From Agromyces mariniharenae (lineage in GTDB: Bacteria > Actinomycetota > Actinomycetes > Actinomycetales > Microbacteriaceae), in contig NZ_VSSB01000002.1 of the NCBI RefSeq assembly GCF_008122505.1, forward strand, positions 992,001-1,056,000: DNA of 64,000 bases, written 5' to 3'. A program made the position numbers and the translations under genes. The notes beneath the pieces were generated by a model. It was not told the DNA's origin, made no database searches, and saw only the letters and a list, made by a program, of their open reading frames with translations. Positions 1-9,956 of the stretch are shown piece after piece (positions within the stretch are counted from its first letter, which is position 1; every line of letters starts with the position of its first letter).

Positions 1-1426
1 CGCGCTGGCTGCCGGGCCCGCCCGGCCGGCCGGAGGCACCCTCGTTCGAGCGCTCGCCGCCGTTGCCGCCGGGCGCTCCCCTGCCCCGGTCGCCACCGCC
101 CGCCCGGCCGCCGCCGGGCGCCGCGCGGACCGCCCGCGTGACCTCGGCGAGCTCCATGCCGAGCATGCGCGCGAGCTCGCGCGTGTACCCCGGACGGAGC
201 GCCGGGTCGCGGATCTCCGCGACGACCGGCGCTGCCGCTCGCAGCGCCGACACGCGGCCCTCGACGGTCTCGAGGTCGTAGCGCGAGAGCGTATGCCGGA
301 GCACGAACTCGAACATGGGCGTCTTCGTCTCGACGAGCGCGCGGACCGCCGCGTCGCCGCGCGCGAGCCGCAGGTCGCACGGGTCGAGCCCGTCGGGCGC
401 GACGGCCACATAGGTCTGCGCGGCGAACCGCTGCTCCTCGGCGAAGGCCCGCATGGCGGCCTGCTGACCTGCCGCGTCGCCGTCGAACGTGAACACGACC
501 TCGCCGACGCCCGAGTCGTCGCCGAGCACGCGGCGCAGCACCTTGATGTGGTCGACGCCGAACGACGTGCCCGACGTGGCGATGGCCGTGGTGACGCCCG
601 CGAGGTGGCAGGCCATGACATCGGTGTAGCCCTCGACGAGCACCACGCGGCGGGTCTTCGCGATGTCGCGCTTCGCGAGGTCGAGCCCGTAGAGCACCTG
701 CGCCTTGTGGTAGATCGCGGTCTCGGGGGTGTTCAGGTACTTCGGCCCCTGGTCGTCGTCGAGCAGGCGCCGGGCGCCGAAGCCGACCGTCTGGCCCGTC
801 ACGTCTCGGATCGGCCAGATCAGGCGTCCGCGGAACCGGTCGTACACGCCCCGGTCGCCCTGGGAGACGAGTCCGGCGGCGGCGAGCTCCTCGGTGCTGA
901 AGCCGCGGCCCTTCAGGTGGTTCGTGAGCGCGTCCCAGCTCTTCGGCGCGAAGCCGACCCCGAAGTGGCGGGCCGCCTCGGCGTCGAAGCCGCGCTCGCC
1001 GAGGAAGCGGCGTCCGGGCTCGGCCTCGGGCGACGAGAGACGCTCGACGAAGAACTCCCACGCCGCCTGGTTCGCGGCGAGCAGCCGGGCCCGATTGCCG
1101 TGGTCGGTCGCGGGTCCGCCGTCTTCGTAGTGGAGCTCGTAGCCGATCCGTCCGGCGAGCCGTTCGACGGCCTCGGCGAACGTGACGTGGTCCATGCGCT
1201 GCAGGAACGTGTAGACGTCGCCCGACTCGCCGCATCCGAAGCAGTGGTAGTACCCGAGCTGCGGTCGCACGTGGAAGCTCGGGCTGCGTTCGTCGTGGAA
1301 CGGGCAGAGGCCCTTCAGCGAGCCGACGCCCGCCGACTTGAGGCTCACGTGCTCGCCGACGATGTCGGCGATGTTCGTGCGGGCCTTCACCTCATCGACA
1401 TCGCTCTGTCGAATGCGGCCCGCCAT
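1..1426 (-). CDS. dnaG: DNA primase DnaG (3' end outside window)
   Basis: Primase that synthesises RNA primers for DnaB/Pol III at the replication fork. Reading from ATG at 1426, the protein begins MAGRIRQSDVDEVKART. It has a CHC2 zinc finger (C41, H44, C62, C65), then the primase core and a Toprim domain with the motifs VEGYTDVMACH (coding near 600-650) and FTFDGDAAGQQA. About 475 residues are present and the frame is still open at base 1. The missing part is the C-terminal linker and helicase-binding domain. The last visible residues are Gly/Pro/Arg-rich, consistent with that linker. An in-frame ATG at 1435 is an alternative start. It lies downstream of dgt on the same strand, 50 bases away. 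Confidence 0.96.
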   Translation of the reverse strand, partial: MAGRIRQSDVDEVKARTNIADIVGEHVSLKSAGVGSLKGLCPFHDERSPSFHVRPQLGYYHCFGCGESGDVYTFLQRMDHVTFAEAVERLAGRIGYELHYEDGGPATDHGNRARLLAANQAAWEFFVERLSSPEAEPGRRFLGERGFDAEAARHFGVGFAPKSWDALTNHLKGRGFSTEELAAAGLVSQGDRGVYDRFRGRLIWPIRDVTGQTVGFGARRLLDDDQGPKYLNTPETAIYHKAQVLYGLDLAKRDIAKTRRVVLVEGYTDVMACHLAGVTTAIATSGTSFGVDHIKVLRRVLGDDSGVGEVVFTFDGDAAGQQAAMRAFAEEQRFAAQTYVAVAPDGLDPCDLRLARGDAAVRALVETKTPMFEFVLRHTLSRYDLETVEGRVSALRAAAPVVAEIRDPALRPGYTRELARMLGMELAEVTRAVRAAPGGGRAGGGDRGRGAPGGNGGERSNEGASGRPGGPGSQR

Positions 1427-1475
1427 GGCTCTCATCCTATTCCGCGCGACGGATGCCGCGGCTGGTCGCCGATGG

Positions 1476-2729
1476 CTACTGGCACAGCCGCTCGTACCAG
1501 GCGAGTGCGGACTGGTCGGTGAGGCTCGCGACCTGGTCGACGACGGCCCGCTTGCGGGCCGCGTCGTCGGATGCGGCGTTCCAGTCGGCGGCGAAACCCG
1601 GGTCGAGGTGCTCGTCGCCCGAGGCGAAGAGCACGTCGGCGAGCGACGTGAGCACCTGTCGCTGCTGCGCGTAGATGGGCTGCCGCGTGTTCTTCGACAT
1701 CACGAACGCTGCGACGATGCCCTTCAGCACCGCGATCTCAGCCTGGATCTCGCGCGGCACGACCACGTCGGCGTCGAACCGGATCAGGCTCGCGAGCGGG
1801 AACGCCGACCGCGTCGCGTCGGTGGCGGCGTGCGCGAACCGCCCGATGAGCTGGCTCGTGAGGTTCTTCAGCCGGCCCTGCTCGCGCCGGCTGCCGCTCC
1901 ACGACTCGAGCCATCCGTCGAGCGAGTCGAGCCGGTCGAAGGCGGCGATCAGCTCGTCGTGCGGGATGGCACCGCCGATCCAGTCGTGCATCGAGGACAC
2001 GAGTGCGTCGTGGTCGACGCGGGCGCCGAGCGCTTCGACGTCGACGTAGCCGTTCACGATCGCGTCCTCGAAGTCGTGCACCGAGTACGCGATGTCGTCG
2101 GACAGGTCCATGACCTGCGCCTCGATGCAGAGCCGGCGCTCGGGCGCACCGGCGCGCATCCACTGGAACACCTCGAGGTCGTCGCGGTAGAACCCGAACT
2201 TCGCGCGCCCGCTCGGGTCGGCGACCGACGTCGCCTCGGGCCACGGGTACTTGCAGCTCGCGTCGAGGCTCGCGCGGGTGAGGTTGAGTCCGTAGCTGCG
2301 ACCGTCGTCGCCGAAGACCTTGGGCTCGAGGCGGGTCAGGATGCGCAGGGTCTGCGCGTTGCCCTCGAACCCGCCGATCTCGGCCGCCCACGTGTTGAGG
2401 GCCTTCTCGCCGTTGTGCCCGAACGGCGGGTGGCCGAGGTCGTGCGCGAGGCACGCGGTGTCGACGACGTCGGGATCGAGCCCGAGGCTGGCCGCGAGCT
2501 CGCGCCCGACCTGGGCGACCTCGAGCGAGTGCGTGAGCCGGTTGCGCGCGAAGTCGAGGCCGGCGGTGGGGCTCAGCACCTGCGTCTTCGCGGCGAGGCG
2601 GCGCAGCGAGCTCGAGTGGAGCAGGCGGGCGCGGTCGCGCGCGAAGTCGCTGCGCCGGCTCGTGTGCTCCTCGGGCAGCCAGCGCTCGGTGTCGGCGTCG
2701 TCGTAGCCGCCGAAGAGTCGCTCGCGCAC
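1476..2729 (-). CDS. dgt: deoxyguanosinetriphosphate triphosphohydrolase-like protein
   Basis: HD-superfamily dNTP triphosphohydrolase, which cleaves dNTPs to nucleoside and triphosphate. Seen: the N-terminal RSDFARDRARLLHSSSLRRL block, the metal-binding motif ACLAHDLGHPPFGHNGE, and SDDIAYSVHDFED. About 417 aa, normal for the actinobacterial family. The GTG at 2729 lies one base beyond the dusB stop. An alternative ATG at 2780 overlaps dusB by 50 bases and has an AGGAG box, so the start is unsettled; the extra residues are low-complexity and I prefer 2729. It sits between dusB and dnaG on the same strand, a common actinobacterial arrangement. Confidence 0.93.
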   Translation of the reverse strand: MRERLFGGYDDADTERWLPEEHTSRRSDFARDRARLLHSSSLRRLAAKTQVLSPTAGLDFARNRLTHSLEVAQVGRELAASLGLDPDVVDTACLAHDLGHPPFGHNGEKALNTWAAEIGGFEGNAQTLRILTRLEPKVFGDDGRSYGLNLTRASLDASCKYPWPEATSVADPSGRAKFGFYRDDLEVFQWMRAGAPERRLCIEAQVMDLSDDIAYSVHDFEDAIVNGYVDVEALGARVDHDALVSSMHDWIGGAIPHDELIAAFDRLDSLDGWLESWSGSRREQGRLKNLTSQLIGRFAHAATDATRSAFPLASLIRFDADVVVPREIQAEIAVLKGIVAAFVMSKNTRQPIYAQQRQVLTSLADVLFASGDEHLDPGFAADWNAASDDAARKRAVVDQVASLTDQSALAWYERLCQ

Positions 2730-2730
2730 G

Positions 2731-3888
2731 TCAGCCGCCGCTCGTGTCGAGCTCGGCGTCGACCAGCGTGACGCGGTCATGCCCGGCGAGCTCCTGCGAC
2801 GTGAGCCAGCCGTCGGGCAGCGACGGGTTCTTCGGCGTGCCGGCGCGCCCGCGCGGGCCCTCGGCGCCCTCGCCCGGGTACGGCATCGACCAGTCGAGGG
2901 TGCCGAGCAGGTCGTCGAGCTGGGCGAGCGACTCGACCGTGGCGAGCTTCGCGCGCAGCTCACCGCCGACCGGGTAGCCCTTGAAGTACCAGGCGACGTG
3001 CTTGCGGATGTCGCGGCAGCCGCGCTCCTCGCTGTCGAAGAACTCGGTCAGCAGCTCGGCGTGGCGACGGAACGTGCGCGCGACATCGCCCAGGCTCGGC
3101 TCCGCCTTGCGATCCTCGCCGCGGAACGCCGCCGCGAGGTCGCCGAACAGCCACGGACGCCCGAGGCAGCCGCGCCCGACGACGACGCCGTCGCATCCGG
3201 TCTCGGCGACCATGCGCAGGGCGTCTTGGGCCGACCAGATGTCGCCGTTGCCGAGCACCGGCACGCTCGTGACGGTCTGCTTGAGCTTCGCGATGGCCGA
3301 CCAGTCGGCCTCGCCCGAGTAGAACTCGGCCGCGGTGCGCGCGTGCAGGGCGATGGATGCCACGCCGGCGCCCTCGGCGATGCGCCCGGCCTCGAGGTAG
3401 GTGAGGTGCTCGGCGTCGATGCCCTTCCGCATCTTGACCGTGAGCGGGACCTCGCCGGCCGCCTTCACTGCGCCCTCGACGATGTCGCGGAAGAGCCCGC
3501 TCTTCCAGGGCAGCGCCGCTCCCCCGCCCTTGCGGGTGACCTTCGGCACGGGGCATCCGAAGTTCAGGTCGATGTGGTCGGCCCGATCTTCGGCGACGAG
3601 CATGGTGACCGCCTCGGACACGGTCTTCGGGTCGACGCCGTAGAGCTGGATGGATCGCGGCGTCTCGGACTCGTGATGCGTGATCAGCCGCATCGACTCG
3701 GGCGTGCGCTCGACGAGCGCGCGCGACGTGATCATCTCGCTGACGTAGAGCCCCGCGCCGAACTCGCGGCAGAGCCGCCGGAACGCGGTGTTCGTGATGC
3801 CGGCCATGGGGGCGAGCACGACGGGCACGTCGAGGGCGAGGTCGCCGATCGCGAGCGGACCGGCCGGGAGCGTGGTGGAAGCGGACAT
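2731..3888 (-). CDS. dusB: tRNA-dihydrouridine synthase (DusB/Nifr3 family)
   Basis: FMN-dependent reductase that converts specific tRNA uridines to dihydrouridine, in the cytoplasm. 385 aa. The N-terminus has the TIM-barrel FMN motif VVLAPMAGITNTAFRRLCRE. The catalytic cysteine is in LNFGCPVPKVTRKGGG (about residue 105), and VKMRKGID and GNGDIW blocks follow. The ATG at 3888 is the natural start because the barrel begins about 20 residues later; the longer open frame upstream has no family similarity. The stop is adjacent to or overlapping the dgt start, so the two are probably co-transcribed. Confidence 0.95.
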   Translation of the reverse strand: MSASTTLPAGPLAIGDLALDVPVVLAPMAGITNTAFRRLCREFGAGLYVSEMITSRALVERTPESMRLITHHESETPRSIQLYGVDPKTVSEAVTMLVAEDRADHIDLNFGCPVPKVTRKGGGAALPWKSGLFRDIVEGAVKAAGEVPLTVKMRKGIDAEHLTYLEAGRIAEGAGVASIALHARTAAEFYSGEADWSAIAKLKQTVTSVPVLGNGDIWSAQDALRMVAETGCDGVVVGRGCLGRPWLFGDLAAAFRGEDRKAEPSLGDVARTFRRHAELLTEFFDSEERGCRDIRKHVAWYFKGYPVGGELRAKLATVESLAQLDDLLGTLDWSMPYPGEGAEGPRGRAGTPKNPSLPDGWLTSQELAGHDRVTLVDAELDTSGG

Positions 3889-3981
3889 CACCCTCGATTC
3901 TCCCAGAGAACAGGGGCCCGTCGCCCGGTGCCCCGGCCGCGCGCCTAGGATGCACCTGCAGGACGACGTGTGGAGGACGAG

Positions 3982-4482
3982 ATGGGCGACGGCGGACAGG
4001 CGACAGGCGATGGGCTGACCGGTTCCGACCGGGTGCGGGCGGATGCCGCGGCGCGCGGCCTCGACGTCGAGATCATCGAGCGCCCGGCAGCACGCAGCCT
4101 CGAGGAGGCCGCGGAGCTCATGGGCATCACGCCCGCCGACATCGTGAAGTCGCTCGTCGTGAAGCGCAGCGACGATACGTACGTGTTCGCACTCGTGCCG
4201 GGCGGTCGCAAGATCTCGTGGCCGAAGCTGCGGGCGCTCCTCGGCGTGAACAAGCTCCAGCTGCCGGATGCCTCGCTTGCACTCGCGGCGACCGGCTACG
4301 AGCGCGGCACCATCACGCCGCTGGGCTCGACCATCGCGTGGCCCGTCGTCATCGACGAGACGATCCCCGGACGACGCGTGTCGATGGGCGCCGGCGAGCA
4401 CGGCCGCAGCCTGTTCGTCGACGCCGACCGGCTCGTCGAGGCCCTCGACGCGACCGTCGCCGACATCAGCGAACCCGAGTAG
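3982..4482 (+). CDS. YbaK/EbsC-family aminoacyl-tRNA deacylase
   Basis: Probable trans-editing factor that hydrolyses mischarged aminoacyl-tRNA (Cys-tRNAPro or similar). 166 aa. Seen: the helix AAELMGITPADIVKSLVVK, the strand YVFALVPGGRKISWPKL, then a GTITPLGSTIAWPVVIDET loop and SMGAGEHGRSLFVDADRL near the C-terminus, all typical of the YbaK fold. ATG at 3982 is chosen because GGAGG lies 5 bases upstream. The GTG at 3970 would place the ribosome site inside the gene. A TAGGAT box at 3946-3951 could be the -10. It is divergent from dusB. The exact amino acid specificity cannot be read from sequence. Confidence 0.9.
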   Translation: MGDGGQATGDGLTGSDRVRADAAARGLDVEIIERPAARSLEEAAELMGITPADIVKSLVVKRSDDTYVFALVPGGRKISWPKLRALLGVNKLQLPDASLALAATGYERGTITPLGSTIAWPVVIDETIPGRRVSMGAGEHGRSLFVDADRLVEALDATVADISEPE

Positions 4483-4488
4483 CCTCCC

Positions 4489-4532
4489 GGTGGTCGAGGA
4501 GCGCCGGCCGCAGGCCGACGCGTATCGAGACC
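4489..4532. repeat. REP-like palindromic repeat, single unit
   Basis: 44-base unit beginning GGTGGTCGAG and ending CGCGTATCGAGACC, with an internal stem CGGCC/GGCCG around a 3-base loop. The same unit recurs at 7857-7900, 7908-7951, 12201-12243 and 12255-12298. Here it lies between the convergent 3' ends of the deacylase gene and the 41-aa gene, and may act as a bidirectional terminator. Confidence 0.85.
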
Positions 4533-4658
4533 CTACTCCGCGATCGCCGAGGCGGACTCAGCGCCCGCCTCGCCGAACCCCGGCACGTAGCAGACGTCGC
4601 CCTCGCAGACGACGCCCTCGCCACCGAGCATGGCGAACGGCGTCGGCTCCGCGGTCAC
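4533..4658 (-). CDS. 41-aa di-cysteine protein coupled to the DsbA-family gene
   Basis: Small open frame, GTG start at 4658, overlapping the upstream thioredoxin-like gene by four bases (GTGA), so translation is very likely coupled. The protein is MTAEPTPFAMLGGEGVVCEG followed by DVCYVPGFGE and an Ala/Ser/Glu-rich tail. It contains one CEGDVC pair (CX4C) and no membrane segment or signal peptide. I do not recognise a named family. The tight coupling and the cysteine pair suggest a partner or substrate of the FrnE-like oxidoreductase, which is inference. It is too short for most gene callers. Confidence 0.65.
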   Translation of the reverse strand: MTAEPTPFAMLGGEGVVCEGDVCYVPGFGEAGAESASAIAE

Positions 4659-5320
4659 GCCGCGGCTCCGTCTCGCTCGCCGGCGACCTGCGTGAGCACC
4701 TGGGAGAACACCTCGGCGGGCTGAGCGCCCGATACGCCGTACTTGCCCTCGAACACGAAGAACGGCACGCCGCGGATCCCGTAGGCGCCCGCCTGTGCGA
4801 TGTCGGCCTGCACCGCGGCACCGTAGCGGCCCGACTCGAGCGCCTCGCGCGCGGCATCCGCGTCGAGCCCGACCTCGGCGGCCAGCTCGACGAGCTCGTC
4901 CGTGCGGCCGACGTGTCGTCCCTCGGTGAAGTAGGCGCGGAACAGTCGCTCCGACAGCTCGAGCTGCCTGCCCTGCTCCTTCGCGAAGTGCAGCAGCTCG
5001 TGCGCCTTCAGCGTCTTGGTGTGCTGCAGCGCGTCGTAGTCGTAGTCGAGGCCGGCCTGGGCGGCGACGCCGGTGACGCGGTCGATCATCATGCGGGCCT
5101 GCTCCATCGGGATGCCCTTGTGCCCGGCGAGGAAGTCGACCTCCGACCCCTCGAAGTCGACGGGCGTGTCGGGGGCGAGCTCGAACGAGTGGTACTCGAT
5201 CTCGACCTCCGGCGCGTCGTCGCCGAGCGCGGCCAGGCCGCCCTCGAGGTGGCGCTTGCCGATGTAGCACCACGGGCAGGCGATGTCGGACCAGATGTCG
5301 ATCTTGATGGGGGACGTCAC
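4655..5320 (-). CDS. DsbA-family oxidoreductase (FrnE type)
   Basis: Cytoplasmic thioredoxin-fold thiol-disulfide oxidoreductase of the FrnE subfamily. 221 aa from GTG at 5320. Seen: the active site SDIACPWCYIGKRH (CPWC near residue 13), the long helical insertion, and the cis-proline loop GIRGVPFFVFEGKYGVSGAQ near the C-terminus. No signal peptide, as expected for FrnE. Its stop overlaps the start of a 41-aa di-cysteine protein by four bases. The adjacent gene on the upstream side is uppS, 192 bases away beyond two palindromes. Confidence 0.92.
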   Translation of the reverse strand: MTSPIKIDIWSDIACPWCYIGKRHLEGGLAALGDDAPEVEIEYHSFELAPDTPVDFEGSEVDFLAGHKGIPMEQARMMIDRVTGVAAQAGLDYDYDALQHTKTLKAHELLHFAKEQGRQLELSERLFRAYFTEGRHVGRTDELVELAAEVGLDADAAREALESGRYGAAVQADIAQAGAYGIRGVPFFVFEGKYGVSGAQPAEVFSQVLTQVAGERDGAAA

Positions 5321-5331
5321 GATGAGGCCCA

Positions 5332-5351
5332 ACGGATGCCCCGGCATCCGT
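5332..5351. repeat. inverted pair of GGATGCC heptamers
   Basis: ACGGATGCC followed after two bases by GGCATCCGT, giving a 9-base perfect inverted repeat just upstream of the FrnE-type gene. It is one of two places in the window where the over-represented heptamer occurs as a back-to-back pair; the other is the terminator hairpin at 9901-9936. Confidence 0.8.
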
Positions 5352-5412
5352 ATTCCCGTGCATGCAACTCCTGAACTCCACCCTCGATTCGCGAGTCGAA
5401 GGACGGATTCGT

Positions 5413-5440
5413 CGACACGCCGAGCCGGCTCGGCGTGTCG
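5413..5440. terminator. 28-base perfect palindrome, probable uppS terminator
   Basis: CGACACGCCGAGCC is followed directly by its exact reverse complement, 14+14 bases, 72 bases beyond the uppS stop. There is no clear T-tract, which is usual for actinobacterial terminators. The 13-mer GTCGACACGCCGA spanning its left arm recurs in the compound inverted repeat at 22787-22857. Confidence 0.7.
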
Positions 5441-5512
5441 CTGCAGAACGTCCGTCGACTCACGGGCCCGCCAGGCGGCCGCGCATGGGTCGCGGCATCC
5501 GCTCGCTCGCCC

Positions 5513-6316
5513 TCACGCCGTCGGCGCGTCGATCGCACCGCCGAAGCGGCGATTACGACCCGCGTAGAGTTCGATCGCCTGCCAGAGGTCGACGCGCGAG
5601 AAGTCGGGCCAGAGCGTGTCGAGGAACACCATCTCGGCGTACGCGGACTGCCAGAGGAGGAAGTTCGAGGTGCGCTGCTCCCCCGAGCTGCGCACGAACA
5701 GGTCGACGTCGGGCATGCCGGGCACGTAGAGGCGCTTGGCGATGAGCTTCTCCGAGACGGCCGACGCGCGGAGGCGTCCAGCCGCGACGTCGTCGGCGAT
5801 CGACTGCACCGCATCGACGAGCTCGTTGCGCCCGCCGTAGTTCACGCACATCGTGAACTGCAGTCCCGTGTTGCCGGCGGTGAGCCGCTCGGCGTACTGC
5901 AGCTCGTCGATCACCGACTTCCAGAGCCGCGGCTTGCGCCCCGCCCAGCGGATCCGCACGTTCCACTCGTTGAGCTGGTCGCGGCGCCGGTGCAGCACGT
6001 CGCGGTTGTAGCCCATGAGGAAGCGCACCTCGTCGGGCGAGCGCTTCCAGTTCTCGGTCGAGAACGCGTACACCGAGAGGTGCTTCACCCCGATCTGGAC
6101 GGCGCCGGCGACGACGTCGAGCAGCACCTCCTCGCCGGCCTTGTGCCCCTCGATTCGAGTGAGGCCCTGCTTGTTCGCCCAGCGGCCGTTGCCGTCCATC
6201 ACGATCGCGACGTGGTTCGGCACGGCGCCCTTCGGCAGGTTCGGCGGATACAGGCCCGTCCAGTCGAGCGGCCGATAGGGCACGGCGTCCTTGTGGGTGT
6301 AGGGCTTGGGCGTCAC
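5513..6316 (-). CDS. uppS: isoprenyl diphosphate synthase (UppS family)
   Basis: cis-Prenyltransferase making the polyprenyl diphosphate carrier lipid for cell-wall synthesis. 267 aa. Seen: [16 protein letters not shown] with the catalytic Asp, [31 protein letters not shown], and the C-terminal dimer/substrate motif [19 protein letters not shown] with AYAEMVF. Start GTG 6316 overlaps the recO stop by four bases (GTGA). The pairing with recO is standard in actinobacteria. Chain length (C50 or C55) cannot be read from sequence. Confidence 0.95.
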   Translation of the reverse strand: MTPKPYTHKDAVPYRPLDWTGLYPPNLPKGAVPNHVAIVMDGNGRWANKQGLTRIEGHKAGEEVLLDVVAGAVQIGVKHLSVYAFSTENWKRSPDEVRFLMGYNRDVLHRRRDQLNEWNVRIRWAGRKPRLWKSVIDELQYAERLTAGNTGLQFTMCVNYGGRNELVDAVQSIADDVAAGRLRASAVSEKLIAKRLYVPGMPDVDLFVRSSGEQRTSNFLLWQSAYAEMVFLDTLWPDFSRVDLWQAIELYAGRNRRFGGAIDAPTA

Positions 6317-7080
6317 GTGGGGGTCGCTTCCCTGGGGGTCGGTGCGGTGGGGGTCGTCTCCCGGGAGACGTGCGGCAGCGAACGCAGCCCGCGCTCGAGG
6401 TGCCACTGGGTGTAGGCGGCGACGATGCCGCTCGCCTGGTTGCGATCGGATGCCGCGGCCGACTCGGCGTGCTCCCAGTCGCCCGCGAGCAACGAGCCGA
6501 GGAGCGCGACCGTCGACCGCGCGATGCGCGGCGTGCCGGGGGGCGCGCAGTCGTCGCACACCACGCCGCCGAGCTGCACGACGACAGCGGTGTGCTCGCC
6601 GGTGCGGCCGCAGCGCGCGCAGTCCTGGAAGCTCGGCGCCCAGCCTGCGAGGGCGAGCGCCCGCAGCAGGTAGGAGTCGAGCGTGAGGCTCGGACCGTGC
6701 TCGGCGCGTGCGAGCGATCGCAGCGCGCCGACGAGCAGCAGGTACTGCTGCAGCGAGCCCTCGGCCTCGGTGAGCTTGTCTGCGGCCTCGACCATGGCGT
6801 TCGCGGCCGTGTACGACGCGTAGTCCTGCGTGATCTCGGCGCCGTAGGAGCCGAGGGACTCCGCCTGTGTCACGACGTCGAGCGTGCGGCCCTCGTAGAG
6901 CTGCAGGTCGGCGACCATGAACGGCTCGAGCCGCGCGCCGAACTTCGAGCCCGTGCGCCGGACGCCCTTGGCGACCGCGCGCACCTTGCCGTGGCGCCTC
7001 GTCAGCAGCGTGAGGATGCGGTCGGCCTCGCCCAGCTTGTGGGTGCGCAGCACGACGGCTTCATCTCGGTAGACGGGCAC
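6313..7080 (-). CDS. recO: DNA repair protein RecO
   Basis: Recombination mediator that loads RecA onto SSB-coated single-stranded DNA with RecR. 255 aa. The N-terminal OB fold starts [21 protein letters not shown] helical middle region with [16 protein letters not shown] is followed by a C-terminal zinc site CARCG and CDDC (about residues 160 and 182). GTG start at 7080. The last four bases overlap uppS, and the two form one transcription unit. Followed on the other strand by a TRIC-like gene. Confidence 0.94.
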   Translation of the reverse strand: MPVYRDEAVVLRTHKLGEADRILTLLTRRHGKVRAVAKGVRRTGSKFGARLEPFMVADLQLYEGRTLDVVTQAESLGSYGAEITQDYASYTAANAMVEAADKLTEAEGSLQQYLLLVGALRSLARAEHGPSLTLDSYLLRALALAGWAPSFQDCARCGRTGEHTAVVVQLGGVVCDDCAPPGTPRIARSTVALLGSLLAGDWEHAESAAASDRNQASGIVAAYTQWHLERGLRSLPHVSRETTPTAPTPREATPT

Positions 7081-7183
7081 CCTTCATCATCCCACGGCCT
7101 GCAGACCCGACGGCCGAGCCCCGCGGATGCCGCGACCTCGCGCTCGGGCGTCACGGACGCGCAGCAGGTGGTTCACTGGTGCC

Positions 7184-7843
7184 GTGTCCTCCGCGCTCTT
7201 CACCATCCCCCTGTGGCTCGACCTCACCGCCGTCGCGATCGGCGCCATCCAGGGCGCCATGTTCTCGGCCCGGCTCACCGAACGCCGCATCGACCTGCTC
7301 GGCATCGCGCTCATCGGCGTGATCGTGGGCCTCGGCGGCGGCCTCATGCGCGACATCCTGCTGAACCAGCTGCCGGCCGCGATCTCCGACAACTGGTACC
7401 TGCCGGTCGCAACCGCCGCCGCCCTGCTCGGGATGCTGCTGCTGCGCCTCTTCACGCGGCTGAACGGGCTCATCATCGCGCTCGACGCCGTGACGATCGG
7501 CCTGTTCGGCGCGATCGGCACCTCGAAGGCGCTCGCCTACGGCGTCCCCGTGGTGCCCGCCGTGTTCGTCGGCGTGCTCTCGGCGGTCGGCGGCTCGATC
7601 CTGCGCGACGTGACGCTGAACCTCCCCATCGCGCTCATGCACGTGGGCTCGCTCTACGCGATCGCGGCGACGGCCGGCACGGTCCTGCTCGTCGTGCTCG
7701 TCGCGTTCGGCGTGAACATCGTGATCGCCGGCACGGCGTGCGTGATCGTCACGACGCTCATCCGGCTCGGCTCGGTGCGGTTCGGGTGGAGCCTCCCCGA
7801 GCAGCGGGCGCTCGGCAGCTGGCGGGTGTGGCGCCGGGCGTGA
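7184..7843 (+). CDS. TRIC/UPF0126-type membrane channel protein
   Basis: Prokaryotic trimeric intracellular cation channel family (UPF0126, YadS-like). 219 aa, about seven hydrophobic segments in two repeated halves. Each half has a Gly-rich helix and a conserved polar turn: GVIVGLGGGLMRDILLN in the first and GVLSAVGGSILRDVTLN in the second, the diagnostic duplicated motif. GTG at 7184 is chosen because the first membrane segment begins about 10 residues later. The longer frame from 7127 adds a basic leader that looks non-native. It faces leuA convergently across a repeat pair. Confidence 0.9.
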   Translation: MSSALFTIPLWLDLTAVAIGAIQGAMFSARLTERRIDLLGIALIGVIVGLGGGLMRDILLNQLPAAISDNWYLPVATAAALLGMLLLRLFTRLNGLIIALDAVTIGLFGAIGTSKALAYGVPVVPAVFVGVLSAVGGSILRDVTLNLPIALMHVGSLYAIAATAGTVLLVVLVAFGVNIVIAGTACVIVTTLIRLGSVRFGWSLPEQRALGSWRVWRRA

Positions 7844-7856
7844 GCGTGCCCGCCTC

Positions 7857-7951
7857 GGTGGTCGAGTAGCGCCCATCGGAGGCGGACGCGTATCGAGACC
7901 GGGCATGGGTCTCGATACGCGTCGCGCTGCGCGCGGCGCTACTCGACCACC
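7857..7951. repeat. convergent pair of REP-like repeats
   Basis: Two 44-base units in inverted orientation (7857-7900 and 7908-7951) separated by seven bases. Outer arms are GGTGGTCGAGTAGCGC and inner arms CGCGTATCGAGACC. The internal stems differ between units. The pair lies between convergent gene ends (TRIC-like gene and leuA) and could fold into one long hairpin, so a bidirectional terminator role is plausible. Confidence 0.9.
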
Positions 7952-7964
7952 GGGGCCCGTTGAA

Positions 7965-9755
<1,791 letters not shown>

Positions 9756-9785
9756 CTACTCGGGGGTTTCAGCCGACGACGAACT

Positions 9786-9824
9786 CCGCAGCGAGGGAGG
9801 CCTGTGAACTAGGACTCGCTGCGG
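9786..9824 (-). promoter_or_regulatory. leuA leader stem-loop (attenuator candidate)
   Basis: CCGCAGCGAG and CTCGCTGCGG form a perfect 10-base stem with a 19-base loop. The 5' arm overlaps the last codons of the leucine leader peptide and the 3' arm lies about 45 bases before the leuA start. A ribosome stalled at the leucine run would leave the 5' arm free, whereas one at the stop codon would cover it. This layout supports ribosome-mediated attenuation. Confidence 0.75.
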
Positions 9825-9853
9825 CAGCTAAGGAGGAGCAGGCCGCGAAGCAC
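9809..9853 (-). CDS. leucine leader peptide of leuA
   Basis: 14-codon frame starting GTG at 9853: MLRGLLLLSCRSES then TAG. Five of the 14 residues are leucine, four of them consecutive (CTG CTC CTC CTT). An in-frame stop lies three codons upstream, so GTG is the only sensible start. A TAGCCT box ends exactly six bases before the GTG, implying a leaderless transcript. The stop lies in the arm of the downstream hairpin. Leader peptides of this kind upstream of leuA are known in actinobacteria; this one is read directly from sequence. Confidence 0.85.
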   Translation of the reverse strand: MLRGLLLLSCRSES

Positions 9854-9890
9854 GACCTCAGGCTAACACCTGCCTCGTGCAGGTGCGCAA
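9854..9890 (-). promoter_or_regulatory. leuA leader promoter with palindromic spacer
   Basis: On the minus strand, TAGCCT (9860-9865) lies six bases before the leader GTG. A perfect inverted repeat CACCTGC-N5-GCAGGTG (9867-9885) fills the space immediately upstream. TTGCGC sits 19 bases above the -10 as a weak -35. The palindrome could be an operator for an additional regulator. Confidence 0.6.
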
Positions 9891-9900
9891 CCATGACGAC

Positions 9901-9936
9901 ACGGGCGGATGCCGCGTGGCTGCGGCATCCGCCCGT
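9901..9936 (-). terminator. hairpin terminator of the ABC exporter genes
   Basis: 15-base perfect stem ACGGGCGGATGCCGC with a GTGGCT loop and its complement, 20 bases after the permease stop. Each arm contains one GGATGCC heptamer. No T-tract. Confidence 0.8.
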
Positions 9937-9956
9937 TCACGTGGTCGGCTCTGGCT

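Noticed and set aside
293..1522. Long plus-strand frame over dnaG
   Set aside because: Antisense shadow of a clearly recognisable primase.
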